Positions 36,032 to 49,173 of a DNA stretch of 64,000 nt are shown here, one piece after another. The stretch is from the NCBI GenBank assembly GCA_905250075.1, contig CAJNOP010000854.1, positions 18,865 through 82,864 of the forward strand, written 5' to 3'. The position numbers and the translations under genes are program-made. The notes under the pieces were generated by a model. It worked only from the letters and a program-made list of their open reading frames with translations, searched no databases and was not told where the DNA came from. Origin of the DNA: Rotaria sp. Silwood1. Taxonomy: Eukaryota > Rotifera > Eurotatoria > Philodinida > Philodinidae. Position 1 is the first letter of the stretch, and every line of letters begins with the position of its first letter.

Positions 36032-38682
36032 GCTGCTGCTAGAAGAACAACAATACAAAATAGACAGTCAACGTCTTTTTTACCTACTTATCACAGCAAT
36101 GGTGATAAGAAAACGTGATATGTTGTTATTCTAAAGAAATAAGTCTACAAAGAATCATTTTCTATAAACTATTAGACGTAGTATATTCAGACCATAAAAA
36201 TCTAGTGATTTAGCGACTAAATGAGAATAATGATTTTTGAGATGAACGTCTAACAAATTGATTTTTGATTGATAAACTCGATGTGATCGTATATATGAAC
36301 TAATTAAACAGTTTTGTAACCAAAGAGCTTGTCATGAAAAATGTTCACCTATAAAATTTGATTGCAACTTACATTTTTCTTGATAATTTCTCAAACTAAA
36401 TACACTCTTATACACTTCGATCATGTATGGACAGTTGCTTGCGTCAGTTACGGTTAACATCAATAATTTCTCGTTCGTCTATTGTCCAACCATTCAAAAA
36501 CCAGCATGTGTCCGCTTTAGATGATAATTTAAAAGAAATAAATAGATGACTCCATATGCCAGACAAATTTCAAAAAAAGCATATTTCATGAAAACTGGTT
36601 AAATATACTCAGTCATAACGATTTCAATCTCCGTTTCTTGAGACACAACTGAATCAAGTACCTAACCGATACTAAAAGTTGAATCTTTCTATATATATAG
36701 ACATATGTCACAAGAAAAAAAACTTGTTACTTTCTGACGATGAAGGTTATGTCTGTATAAGTGAAATAGATAGAATGAAGAGAAGATCTATTCGTGTACC
36801 TTAAAAATAGTTCAATCATTCTCATCTACTGATGTATATTATAGTAAATATTAAACAAGTCAATTAATTTCGTTTTGAGTGAATGGATGTCGATGCGGAT
36901 TTTCGCTTTACAAATATTCTCCTCATCGATTTCAATTTGTCAGCTTTTGCAAACTCAAATGAAAATGAAATGATTCAGTGAACATTCGGAAGTTCTGCAG
37001 TATTTTGTAACATATTCCCTTCAATTAATATTAAAGTCAAAAACGGAACTTAACTGAAGTTTTTCTTAGAAAATTGCTTTTCTAGCTAAATTTTATAAGT
37101 ACCAGAAAGAATGAATGACTTGATAAGGCGAGGATCAATCGAACAAGAAATATTTATTAAGTCTCGTTTTGAAATCGATTCGAAATTACGAACCTTTCTT
37201 TTATACCTATTAACAGTTTTCCTTAATCTTTGACATGTATATCGAAATGAAAATAGTAATACAGATTGGCCGACATACATATTTTTGGAATATAATGAAT
37301 GCAATATGACAAATAGTACTAGAGAAGACCAAAAAAAAAAGAAAATGTTAGTATAATAATAGATACAACAACATGAAAAACGAATACTTATTTACACCTT
37401 GCACACTTACATCCATCCAAGCAGTTTCTTCGAAAATTTAAAAAGAAATCATGCCTATACTATGATTCGATCATATAAAGGTGACCCCTATCGATGCGCG
37501 TAACTGCTATCGACCCTTTACATTCAAGTAATAGACTTTTAAAATGTATTCAAAAGTTCAGAAAAATCGACAGATATATGAATATCTTCGAATAAACAAT
37601 GTTGATTCTAGATAAATTTTTGAAACCATTCAAATCTCTTACTAGAAATGTTACTTATTAGAATTGTGCAATACTTACACAGTGGAGAATTGAGCAATAC
37701 TGCGTGTATAAGAGATTTAGTTTCTTTCTGAATAAGAATTGCATTTTGTTTGTTATTGTGTATACGCATTTCATCAATTGAATACGAAACCATTTCAGTC
37801 AAGTTTAAAAGACCAATATCAAATATTTTCGAAGCATTGTTCAGCATTGAAGTTTCATCTTACTCAAACTTCTCGTTGATGGCAAAATATCAGGTGTGAT
37901 TTGAATTTTTTTTTTCTTTCAGCTTCCATGATTTTCAAGTTTTCATAGGCTGTACGTTTTACTGTTTTCATGTAATCACCTTTTTCTGTTACCAATAGCT
38001 CGCTCATGTCTCTGTAATATGATAAAAGAAATACATTTTGAGAATATCTTGTCTGGTAGATGGAGATTATCTATTATACTCTGTGAAACTAATTCTAAGA
38101 CATTTTAGCTGTTGTATGTATTATAATAAATTTGGAAAAATTTTGTGAAAAATTGAGTACATATTGAGTTATATAAATAGAAAAAAATTCTATGATTGTT
38201 TGAGAGGATGGCTTGGATACAACATGTCTCAGTTTCAATATCAGCTCCTTATGCTATATCTCTTATAGACAATATTGGCTAAATAATTGAATTCTCAATG
38301 GAAAAAGTAATACGTTAGATAGAATTTGAAATAACTCAATTTTTCACAATGAACACAGCGCTTTGGGAGACAAACATTAACCTCACTCATTTTTTCATGT
38401 TGCAGTTTTCAACATAGACTCAATTCGAAAGTCCTAACTTCGTTGTAATGTTTCCATACTTATGAAGTATATCGACTTCGAATTTTTTATATTGTCTAAG
38501 CTTTGTAAAAATCTGAATATAGAATCAGAAGACATTAAAGTAGTGATGATGTTCTATTAGGAAATGACAGACGAATATTTTGACATTCATAGTCGACAAT
38601 AATGCAGAGATCTCTTTCGATGAACCAACAATTCATATAATTAATAATTGGAGATCTCATTTTTATACGATCATTTTTCTAG
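36032..38682. other. Gene-poor stretch with weak minus-strand reading frames
   Basis: Two minus-strand frames (about 37,608-38,020 and 37,086-37,304) encode hydrophilic peptides such as MSELLVTEKGDYMKTVKR, but no spliced model or family could be assembled. The codon-reading N domain of eRF1, expected upstream of 38,683, was searched for by eye and not found. Confidence 0.35.
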
Positions 38683-39889
38683 GCTGCAGAACAAGGATTA
38701 CATATGGATGATTCTCGATTTGGTTTCATTATTATGGATACGAATGAAGCTTTGTTTGGCGTATTACATGGCAATGTTCGAGATGTAACTATGAAATTTT
38801 CAGTTAATTTACCAAAAAAGCGTAGACATGGTGGTGCAAGCTCAATTCGATTTGCCCGACTTCGAATAGAAAAACGACGAAACTACATACGAAAAGTATC
38901 TGAAACGGCTGTACAATGCTTCATTACTGATGATAAAGTAAATGTTGATGGAATCATACTCGCAAATGTAGCCGACTTCAATAGTGAACTTCATCAAACT
39001 GATGTGTTTGATCCCGTTAGTTGTATTTTTTCTTTTACAATTCTTACTAACATTGAGATGTATGTTTCAAGCGTATTCAAGCAAAAATTCTCCAGCAAGT
39101 CACTATTATCTATGGTGGTGAGATTGGTTTCAATCAAGCGATCGAATTAGCTAGTGAAACGCTTGGAAACATCAAGTTTATACAAGGGAACAAAATTCTT
39201 TGTAAGTTTTATTCTGTATTAGGTTGAATCTCAATATTAAAAAATCCTTTTGTAGCTCAGTATTTTGATGAAGTATGTAAAGATTCCGGCCAATATTGCT
39301 GCGGTCTAGAAGATACACTGAAAAAACTGGAAATAGGTGATATAGAAACGTTGATCATTTGGGAAAATTTCGATGTAACGCGTTATATTTTACGTAATAA
39401 TCAAACAGAAGAAATGAAAACTCTCTATTTACGGTCTAATCAAGAAAAGGAAAAATCTTATTTTCAAGATAAAGATACAGGCATGGAACTGGAACAAGTT
39501 GAACAAATACGATTAGTGGATTGGTTTGTCAATAATTACAAAAAATTTGGTAAGAGAAAATTAACCATTGAAATATCTTTCTTTTCATTAAAATGTTCTT
39601 TTGATGAGGTATCAAACTCGAAATCGTAACAGACAAGAGTCAAGAAGGTTCGCAGTTTGTACATGGTTTTGATGGTATTGGAGGTTTGTTATTATTCGAT
39701 ATGGTTTTCTTTTTCACTTGTTATTCATGCATCTCATAGGTATTCTCAATCACAAAGTAGATAAAAGAGTTTCAACTGATGAAAAAATCCTGGAACAGTT
39801 TGACTTTAGTGAGTAGCAAGAACAAAGAAAATCATTTTCTTTTCATGTTTGTTTTAGATGATGACAGTTATGGATTCTTCCTCGATTAA
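38683..39889 (+). CDS. eRF1-like protein without N domain, GGQ changed to GGA
   Basis: Six exons, 38,683-39,015, 39,072-39,201, 39,256-39,549, 39,609-39,683, 39,740-39,808 and 39,858-39,889, join in phase to about 310 codons (first ATG 38,704). The product aligns with eukaryotic release factor eRF1 from about human residue 140 to the C-terminus: [72 protein letters not shown] and [17 protein letters not shown]. The N domain with the NIKS motif that reads stop codons is absent. The catalytic GGQ of the M domain reads GGA (38,830-38,838, context [14 protein letters not shown]). Such a protein should neither read stop codons nor release peptides. The C domain that binds eRF3 is retained, so it could compete with or regulate eRF1. 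Intact splice sites and frame argue against simple decay, but a recent 5'-truncated duplicate is possible. The acceptor at 38,681-38,682 implies an upstream exon not located. Confidence 0.8.
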
Positions 39890-40030
39890 TCTAAAGTTTT
39901 CCTTCATTTTCTACTACATTCCATTTGTACTTTTCTTTAAATGGCTTCGATACTTTGATTTCTTCTATTCTAAATATATTATTATTGCCTTGATTTTTTC
40001 TTACTCATGAACATAGTAGGATAAGAAAAA

Positions 40031-40088
40031 CGAGAGTATGGATGTGGATGTTGTGGTTTAAGAGGAGAAACACACTTACATTCTCGCT
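40031..40088. repeat. Degenerate telomere-like hairpin repeat
   Basis: Left arm GAGAGTATGGATGTGGATG, loop with AAGAGGAGAAAC, right arm CACACTTACATTCTCGC. The outer ends GAGAGT and TTCTCGC pair. Same G-then-C order as the clear copies. Confidence 0.4.
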
Positions 40089-40109
40089 TCATATCGATCG
40101 CCTAAAGAC

Positions 40110-40171
40110 TTGAGTGTATGAACAGAGTATGAGTGTGTCTACAGATGTGTCTCACCGACACATTCACACTT
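40110..40171. repeat. Degenerate telomere-like hairpin repeat
   Basis: Left part with GAGTATGAGTGTGTC, centre with ACAGATGTGTCTCACC, right part GACACATTCACAC. It can fold on itself and keeps the G-then-C polarity, but few GGG/CCC triplets remain. Confidence 0.35.
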
Positions 40172-41292
40172 TTTTCTAACAAAAAACAAATGTAAAGAGC
40201 GCCTTAGCATCCGCGAACGATAGAGGAAAATGTTTGTTCACTCACGGAAACAAAAATAGAATGCTTTATCACCAACTAAACATGTACTGTAATTTTTGTT
40301 GGTCGTGGAAAGTTCTAATGATGCAAAAATGGCGAATAAACTTTGTTGTTCACAAGATTATCAGTATAGAGACTGTAATGTTTCTCTGAGTATAGTTGAG
40401 AAGATAAAAGTTTACGGTTAAGTTCAGGTATTCAATGATTTGTACTGCATTGATAAGTTTTGACATCAAACCAAAAATATCTGTGTATTTGTTTGTGATC
40501 ATTTTTTGCCACAAAGAAAGAAGAGACTTGTTTGTACAGAGTTTTTCATGATAATATTTTCATTTATATTAACAGAAGTCGAAATACAAAGATGAATATG
40601 TCTGATTTTATTTTCGTCGAACAGTCGAAAGAAAAGTACGTGTGGACATACGTGTTTTACCATGAGATATTCTTCATTCGGCTAGTCGTGCAATTTTTTG
40701 ATAAAGTCTCGATACAAAGTAATATAAAAGTGATGAAAAAGAAATATTGTTCGCAAGAGTCGAGTTTTTCGAAAAAATCTTGAAAGATTACAACTAGTTC
40801 GAACTCAAACATGAAGATGCAACTCATTAGATATAGTATCTTTGACATCTATCATACATTTGTTGCATATCATTCAGTAATCTAGACCTACTCTTACATT
40901 AGTTATTTGGCATAATAGAACTGGAAATGAGAATCGGAATGTGGAAGAAAAACATGTAGAAGAAGCAATGTATCTATAAACTATAGTCTCACTGCTCAAT
41001 AGAAAACAACAGATTCTTATGAAACCTATCATATCATGTTAATCCTCTTTGTGTTTACATTTAAAAAATAACATTTTCTGATTCATTCCACACATTTTTC
41101 ATCTTTTATGTGAGTAAGTCTTTATTTCGTTCTCTCTTTCAATTATTTCACAATCATGTGCTCTTTGCGATGTTGTCATATATCGTGTATATGACAATGT
41201 GTGACATCACTTTTCTATTACTGAACCATAGTAAGAAATCTGCTCAAACCCATCATCTTATTGAAAGACGAGACGTATGTATGAACAGTTTC

Positions 41293-41643
41293 TAGCTGCT
41301 TTGACATTTGTTACTATTGCCAGCTTTCTCTACTCAGACTTTACATAATATGTTATCGAACCACTTCTCGATCCAGGCGTTGGCCGTTTATTCGTCTTTG
41401 GTTCAGTTTGAATTCTTGTGGTTGCTGCTCCTGTAAATCAACGAATATATTGTGTTGTCAATGTTTCAAAGTTATTCACATTATAGGAGCGCCACAAGAT
41501 TTCTGATGAAGCTATCGTGTTGGGTGCTTTTTTGATCATCCTGTTTGCTATACTGATCGCTTCTCTCTTCGTGAGCATCTTACAATATGTGATAGGAAAG
41601 TCTTTTATATGGCACTCTCAAGGCATATTTCAGCCATCGTAAT
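41293..41643 (+). pseudogene. Possible remnant of a membrane protein
   Basis: One frame runs through the region with only three internal stops. It contains hydrophobic segments LAALTFVTIASFLY and VLGAFLIILFAILIASLF and the stretch LLDPGVGRLFVFGS. A 55-bp GT-AG intron (41,432-41,487) would remove one stop and join AAP to ERHKISDEAI. The family is not recognised. A decayed multi-pass protein is the best reading. Confidence 0.3.
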
Positions 41644-44600
41644 TGTGATCGTTCAATGTGAAGAAGTAGGGACTCGATGAATAAAGATTCTCCTATGTCC
41701 AAAGAGAGGATTTCGTCTTGGAGTGTTCAATCAGAAATATTTATTCAAGATCGAATTTTTAAAGTCATAAGTATTGTTCGTAACCATGAATGAAGTTAGA
41801 TCGATGTATCAATTGGGATATTGTAAGATTTGTCTGCTGACTCAACTTTGACGTTGTTACAACCATGCGATAGAGCGAACATAAAACTCCGCTGACAACC
41901 AACACCATGTCATCAATTCATAACACGTCTTACGTTTCATTACTAGAGAATCAATGAAGGTGTGAAAATATGTGAGTTATTGAACAAGTGATCGACATAC
42001 ACCCATATTCAAGTGATGTTAATGTGCTTAAAATGAAGTTAATAGTGATAAATTCTGTAGTGGTCAATTCGCAGATAGTCGATGCAATAGATTTTACTGT
42101 CCATTGTTCAACTTGTTCTACTTATACTCCTAGCACAAGTCTGAAAATATTCAAAAGTACTTTTCATTTAAAAATTTGACTTCTGCATTGGCCATTTTAT
42201 CAGTGGTGGTTATCTTAGATTAAGGATTCAAAAAAGTGAATTGAAAAAAATAAAGAGCCTGAGACTATTTTTAGTGCTATGCCACAAAGATTATCGACGA
42301 TAGACAGTTCGTCAATACCAAAATGAAATGAAACTGCATTGAACGAGTCTTTTCAAAGACAGATAATATCTAATTAAACTAGGCAATGGGCCCAAAATTT
42401 TTAAAAAAAGTACAATGTTATTTTTGATAAAGGATTTTTTATTTGAAGAATTTTTATATGTGCATTCGACAAAGCCGTCATATCAAGGAAAAATATGGAA
42501 TACTTCTGTACTCTTTTTACTACTTTTACTTTAGATAAATGCTAATGCTATTTCATCAATGTTGAATAGCCATGTTCTAATAATACTAGAAACGTATAGA
42601 TAATAAAAACCATTCGAAATAAAACAGAGCCAACACAATCAATCATGAATCAATAGGAATAGAAATGCACCACACTTCTGTATAAACACGATATAGGCAT
42701 ATTGTTCTGTATATCATGACACACTGAACATTTTTTGCATGACAGTTACATATGTAACTTTTATTCTCGGAAACAGCTTTATTTTGCTTAACTCTTATGC
42801 TAATTTATGTTAAATTTAGCAATATAGTGTATAGAATAAAACATTCTGTCATGGCTCAAGCAGATTTAGATTGATGCTATTGAATGTGCGCTCGCTTTAC
42901 TGAGCTTAGCTATTCCAATAGTCAGTTTAGAAAAAATTTCTTCCATTATAGATACCAGAGAATATGCAAATTCACGATATCAATTGACCATGCCTACCAA
43001 GTTCCTAGCATTTGTCGAAAAATTGATTGTCTCATTGATACCAATGGTTTCAGTTTAATTTTTCAATTTTCATTGTTCAACACCACTAGAAATTCGTAAC
43101 ACGAAACTTTACTCTATAAAATAGAGCATGTCTTAAAGTAAATTGATAACTCTCAATATGTTCTTTTCTTCACTTAGTTTTCTGGGAAATTTTCAAATTT
43201 ATCTTATATTGAAGAGCACTTTTTTAATAGAAAATCAACTGAATATGAATATGGCGTGGAAATAATTGAAGAATATACTAGCATATCTTTTTTATAGGGA
43301 GAACGTCCTGAAGGTATGAGAAGATTCGATGAAATTGGACAAATCTAGAAAGAGTTAAGAGGAGATCAGGTAGGCACGATTGTAAACGACCGTATACGAA
43401 GAAATGCAGTAATTTACGGAGAAAAAAAAACGCTCGTTTACTGTTCTCTTACAAGATAGTTCTACAAGGTCACAGAAACATCAGATCGTATCTCTGAAGA
43501 CATGGATTACCAAGAAATACTATCGTTTACGAAAGTCCTAAACTTTGTTCTGGATATGTTTATAAAAGATCTATTGAAATATTACTTAGTACAAGTTATT
43601 GCTCTCATATGAAATTAATGTGAACATACAGAATTTGGTAAATGATTGTCGAGTTTTTGTCCAGTTTGATGTTACTAAACTTTTAGGGAAAACTGCATCT
43701 AAAGAAATTCCAACGTGGTCGATAAATTCCAGTAACTTTCTGTAAAAATCCTTTTTGGAAAACATGATGACTGTTTAAAAAAAATATGGCTATGAATAGT
43801 TCTCATATTGTACTGTTTCCATAGCAAAACCATAAAGATCTTATTAAAATGGAATATCTCATTCAATGGTCACCACAAGCAGTTCATTTTTTTTAAATTC
43901 ATGTGTTTGACAATGAGAGTAATAATTTCATCCGAATTTGGCCAATCTTCTTGAGAATCAGTGTCAAATATACCAACAGATCGAGTTTTTCTAGTCTGAC
44001 TTGATCTAGTCTAGCTCAGAATACCTGCAGGATTATGCGAATTTCAACTGTTCGCTCCATGAGAGTAGGATAATAAGAAATTCTTGTACGAATGATAAAT
44101 TAAAACAAGAAGAAAATCATCATAAAGATTTTTCATATAAGACAGACTCTAATTAATAATATGTCTTTGATTATATCTGTATTGTTACACATAATCAAAA
44201 AATTCTTCTGACAGTTCATTAAACCTACAAGACTAAACTAGTGTTCGACTGAAGCATTTGTTATTGAAATTGAATAAATTTGTCCTAGTGTTCTCGGATA
44301 ATAACTGACTTGACCTATTAATGAGGGAGAATATTAAATGGAAGGATCAGACTGGGCTTAAATTTCAAACCTTGATCCGGTAAATGACTACCAGGTACTA
44401 GGCCAAGCTAACAGCTCTAATTAGTAGAAAAAGTTCGCTTGAGTGAACAACTTAAACCTAATTATCAGCTTCCTATTTGGTCATCAAATGATAAAACATG
44501 TTCAATTGACAAATCTATGAAAAAATTAGTTAATTAAACTCATCTTTGAAGGATAATACTTATTATTAATTAAGAAATCATTCTAACAGACAGATATTTG

Positions 44601-45961
44601 ATTCTCACTACATTTCCAGGAAGCTGCAGATGAGTTATGACATGTGATATCTCGTATAGAAATGACATATCTCTATAGAAAATGGAATTAAAAATATTCA
44701 CGTGAACATAAATGAACCCAGTCATAATATTACCATAAAATTAGAATAGCTACTAAAATTGTTAAACTTGTATCATCATTTCAACAAATCTTCGTACTGA
44801 TGTCTTTCGTTCATGAAGAACTGCCTCTATTCTAGAAATCGATCTTGTCTATTACACTGCTGATAAGTTTATAATTTATCCATAATTAAATATTTGTCAT
44901 ATACATATTTTTCAATTCGGATTAGATTTCATTCTATTACATGAAAAGTTCTTGCATTCGAAACTCTCTATGACACCATAGTGTTAAGTAATACGTAAAT
45001 TTGGCTGACAAAATCAAAAAATGAATTCGGTTCCTAATCAGTGTTATTATATTCTTTGATGATTTCAAATTGTTCAATAAACAAAATTTATATGTGATAA
45101 AGATTTAGATAACTTATAATTTGCGATAAAGCCTTACAAAGCCATAAATCACTTTTAAAATAAATCATCACGAATTTCGAGTTCAAGCTTTGTAAAAATA
45201 AAGATTTTCAAAGAACTAAGTAGTTTACGTTGAACATTCTGTTATTTGAAAAAAAGTAAACTTTTTTCTTATATTTATATATCAAGATAGGAGATATTAG
45301 AATAACTACTACTCTCAAAATAATGTTTCGTCTCATGAAATATTTTATGTATTCTAAGTTTGTGTTTGGGCATCGTTTTTGAATCTGATCAATGAAAAAT
45401 CGTTGGTATTTTATTGAAAAACTCATTAAAATAGGCGTAACTTAAGACGAAAGACTAATGAATATGAATTCTGTTATACGTTCTCTAGTCTCAATAGAAT
45501 TTACCTGATAAGATAAGACTTATCTCAAAATCCAATTTATCACTAGACGAGATTTCTTCGTTAAAATAATTAGTAAAAAAAGGCATGAAATGAATTTGTA
45601 CTTAAGAACGAAGGAAGAAAATAGACGTAATCTTTATTCTAATAAAAAAAACAACATGTAAGAAATATTCAATGAAGTGATGAGATTGGAAAAAAAACAA
45701 TAAAAGAATCATAGGTTTTAAGAAACTAAGGCTTCATTATCATACTTCGAGTTTTTGAATTAGTCAAAAAAAACGAAAAATATTGCAAAAAATAATTCTT
45801 TTTCTCTCTTCATAATTTCAATTTAGAAAAAAAAGTTTATTTTAAACTCTAGTTTATTTCTGTTTTTTTTTTGTTTTTAAATATCAATAGCAAACAAAAG
45901 GAAAATTTCTCCAATAAATAAATGTCTTGGTTTTATTGTCTAATTAATATATTGAATAAAA

Positions 45962-46751
45962 TTATCGAACGAGTACACGATCAAATTGAACTCCATTTAA
46001 TATTCCACCAGCCATTGTTTTTGTAACATTTGATCGAAATGTGTTTACATTTGTTTTTAAAACTTCAGCTGCTTCTTTATTTAATGGATCATCAGGATTT
46101 GGTTCCTAATAAATTATTATTATCATAAAATACATATATATTGTTTTAGAATCTTACCGAAAAAAGAAAACCCATACCGAGTATAACAGATAAAATTGTT
46201 AATACAGGTTTCCAATCTTCTCTAAAACAAAAAAAAACGAAATAAATAAATAACAGTTAAACAATAACAACATTCAGTTACCGAAGAATATTTAGACAAA
46301 CATTTCCTTCAAGATCAATATTTGGATGATAAATTTTTTGTGTACATTTTACTTTAGGTGGTGTATGAGGATATTCGGATTCAATTGTAAATGAAAATAC
46401 AAATCGACCACCTTTATAAAAACCCTAAAATATGAAAAATAATTTAAGAGTAAAATTAGACTTTTTTTATTTTTTTAATAATGAAATTTTTACATCATCA
46501 GGTATGATTGTGAGTGTAAAATGAAGAAGATCATCTTTATTTGGATATGTTACTTGACATGTTGGTGGTAATGTACCTAATTCGCTTAGATCTAAAAACA
46601 AAATAAATACCTCTTTGTTTTTTCAAAAAACATAGTAAGAAACATAACCTTTAGTAGCACGTAGTAGAGCAGCTGATGTTTTTTTCATACCAGTATCACT
46701 TGATGCTCCATCACCAGAGCGTGCTTGTTTGATACTAAATAAATTGAGCAT
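45962..46751 (-). CDS. UBE2M: NEDD8-conjugating enzyme E2 (UBC12)
   Basis: Five minus-strand exons, 46,649-46,751, 46,494-46,591, 46,282-46,424, 46,158-46,221 and 45,962-46,105, with 52-69 bp introns, give 183 aa, the same length as human UBE2M. The N-terminus MLNLFSIKQ matches the UBC12 extension that docks on the NEDD8 E1. The E2 fold motifs are [21 protein letters not shown], the active-site block [19 protein letters not shown] with catalytic Cys110, and [20 protein letters not shown]2M transfers NEDD8 to cullins, activating cullin-RING ubiquitin ligases. All expected residues are present, so it should be functional. It is an island of a conserved housekeeping gene in a gene-poor region. 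Confidence 0.93.
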
Positions 46752-49173
46752 ATCTAAAAGATCTTTTCAATTAAAAAAATTTAATAAATGACTTCAAAAT
46801 CTTTGATCAACAATCGAATTTTGTCATAAAATTTCTTTCTTCATACATTCATTCATTCATTCATTCCTCAACAATATATATAGATCTAACATGAAGCAAT
46901 GGGAAATAAACAATTTAACAGCGACATCTTATTTACATTGAAAAGATTTTTTGATCCAGTAGGCCATCTATATATTGCATTTATCCATTCGTAATAGGTA
47001 TTGAAAAATGTTTTCAATCATGTCAATAATATGAAAAATCTATTATTTCTTTTTCTGCAATAACTGATGTTATCAATCCTTTCGTCATAGTTAAGTATAT
47101 TTTGAAACAAATGATTGTGTAAGAAATAATTCTTTACAAAATAGGATGTGACTCAAAGTTCGTAACAATCATTTCTTTGCAATTATTCTGAAGAAATCAA
47201 CTAAAAGTATTCATTAACTTGAAAAAAGTGTTGACAATAAATTCATAAAACTATCATGCAAATTGAGTGGATATTAACTAAAATTGTGGATAATCGAGAA
47301 TTTTTGAACTGGTCTGATCATGTCCCTTTTTTGCACTCGGTTTTTTACAAATTTCTAAAGAGAAATATCGTATTTAACTAATTGATAAACTCGAAATCAT
47401 AAATTTCTTCGCTCACCATGAAGCGTTTTCAATTGTTCATTTGTTTTTGAATTCGAATTCAGTGTATAAGATAGAGTTTAGTTAGGTATGACAATCATTA
47501 AAAGAATAAGTTTTCTTTGGCATTCTGTCCAGTATTGTAGGCATTTTTCTAGGAATTTAACCTCTGGTATAGTATGAACAAATGATGGTGTTTTGAAATG
47601 AGGTGTTCCTCACATATAGGTCTATTTATTATTAGTAGAAGGTGTCCTTTTCGAGATAGTAAAATTCCAAAAATTACTCTTATTCCACGAAAGATACTAA
47701 AATTTTCTAGTTCTTCAGACTCTCAGATCGAAATACTGTCATTTGATTTATTAGTATCTAAAATGCCGATAATTCTGGATAGATCACCTAAAAGAACATA
47801 TTCTTTTGATGTTTTTCATACCTTATTAAACTCTATCTTATGGGCAGAGTCCGAATTCAAAAGCAATCCTCGTCAGTCTTTTCGATCGATGATTCAAACA
47901 AAAATTCAATATTTACCAAAAAAATTTTAGCTCAAGTAACTCACTTTTGATTGTACTCATTAAAAAAACGAAATGTATTTCGATTAAAGAAATAGAATCT
48001 TGTCGACAAACACAAGAAAATTAAACTAATAGTGTTTGAAACTACACTGTTGGATTATATTAACATGAGCAAGTAAACTTGATCTCAACATGTTTTGCAG
48101 GTGTCTTGTATCATCTATAGGAAATCCATACAAAGACTTCGAAATAAACGATAGTATGAATTGAATCTAGAAATTGGATACAATATATGATAAACAAAAA
48201 ATACCAAAAAGTAGTATTTAACAACTTGAAAATGATCGAAATTTATATGAACTCATATTCATCATGGTTTACATAGAATTACAAAAATTATGTTTATTAA
48301 CGAACAATAATTAATTATTATAATCTCAATAATAATGTCATGAAAGTCGAACATAGAATGGTGCATATTTGTTGTATCATTGTATTGTGTATAGTTTTTC
48401 TTTTAGTTTTCTAGTAAACTATTAGAAGAAATCCAGAAAATCTATAATATATTTTCTCTACTTTTTAATACTAAAGTAAAGATAGACATGATAAACTGCT
48501 CTGCATCTATACTATTATTGAAATATATTCATTATATAAGAATGGATGATTTTCGATTCTATTGTTATAACTAAACAAATTCTGAAAATTATATAACTAG
48601 TCATATAAAATTTCGTTGAAATCAATATGTTTTTTTTTTCTGTTTCTTATAATTAAATTTTTCTATATAAACATTACTTATACATTAAAACAATATGAGA
48701 GAAGAATGATTAAATTAATTTGCGAACGTAAACATGGATGATTTTTGTTTGACAAAAAAAAAAAAAAAAGAATCGAAATAAATTTCATCAATCTCTTTTT
48801 CTCATGACAAAAAAATTAGTTTCATATTTTATTATTACACATAAATTTCATAACGATGAGAACATGATCGTATACTCTAATTGATTAGTTCAATTACTGT
48901 TGAAAACAAGTCGATTGTGACCTTTGTTTTTTTTTTTATTATTTTCATAAAACTTTTTAAATAAATACGAGTATATCACAAAAGAAAAGAAGAAAACTAA
49001 ATAAATAATTGATGATGCCTGTATCTTTTGATAACTATGTAATTTTAAAGTAAAATAACGTTTCTAGACTGATAAAAAAAAATTCTAAATAAAATACTGA
49101 AATTTTCAAGCCAGATAAACTTTGATTATCAAAATAAAAAAAATATATGATAAATCCAAAATAAGAAACTATA
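46752..49173. other. Intergenic, no gene supported
   Basis: Upstream flank of UBE2M. Includes a short CATT microsatellite near 46,850-46,865. A 110-codon frame at 47,598-47,930 (+) shows no domain, signal or conserved pattern and is left out. Confidence 0.45.

Larger units (their letters stand above)
39890..45961. other. 6 kb gene-poor region
   Basis: Holds two degenerate hairpin repeats (40,031 and 40,110) and a possible membrane-protein remnant (41,293-41,643). A coding-like frame near 43,455-43,607 (including SDRISEDMDYQEILSF) ends in stops and is not assigned. Otherwise it is AT-rich sequence with scattered short frames. Confidence 0.45.

Noticed and set aside
44340-44430. Minus-strand tRNA-like stretch with TAGCTTGGCC and GGTTTGAAATT
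   Set aside because: No acceptor or T stem pairs, so no tRNA gene can be supported.
47598-47930. 110-codon plus-strand ORF
   Set aside because: No recognisable domain, splice support or codon pattern. Such length is possible by chance in about 42 kb of sparse sequence.
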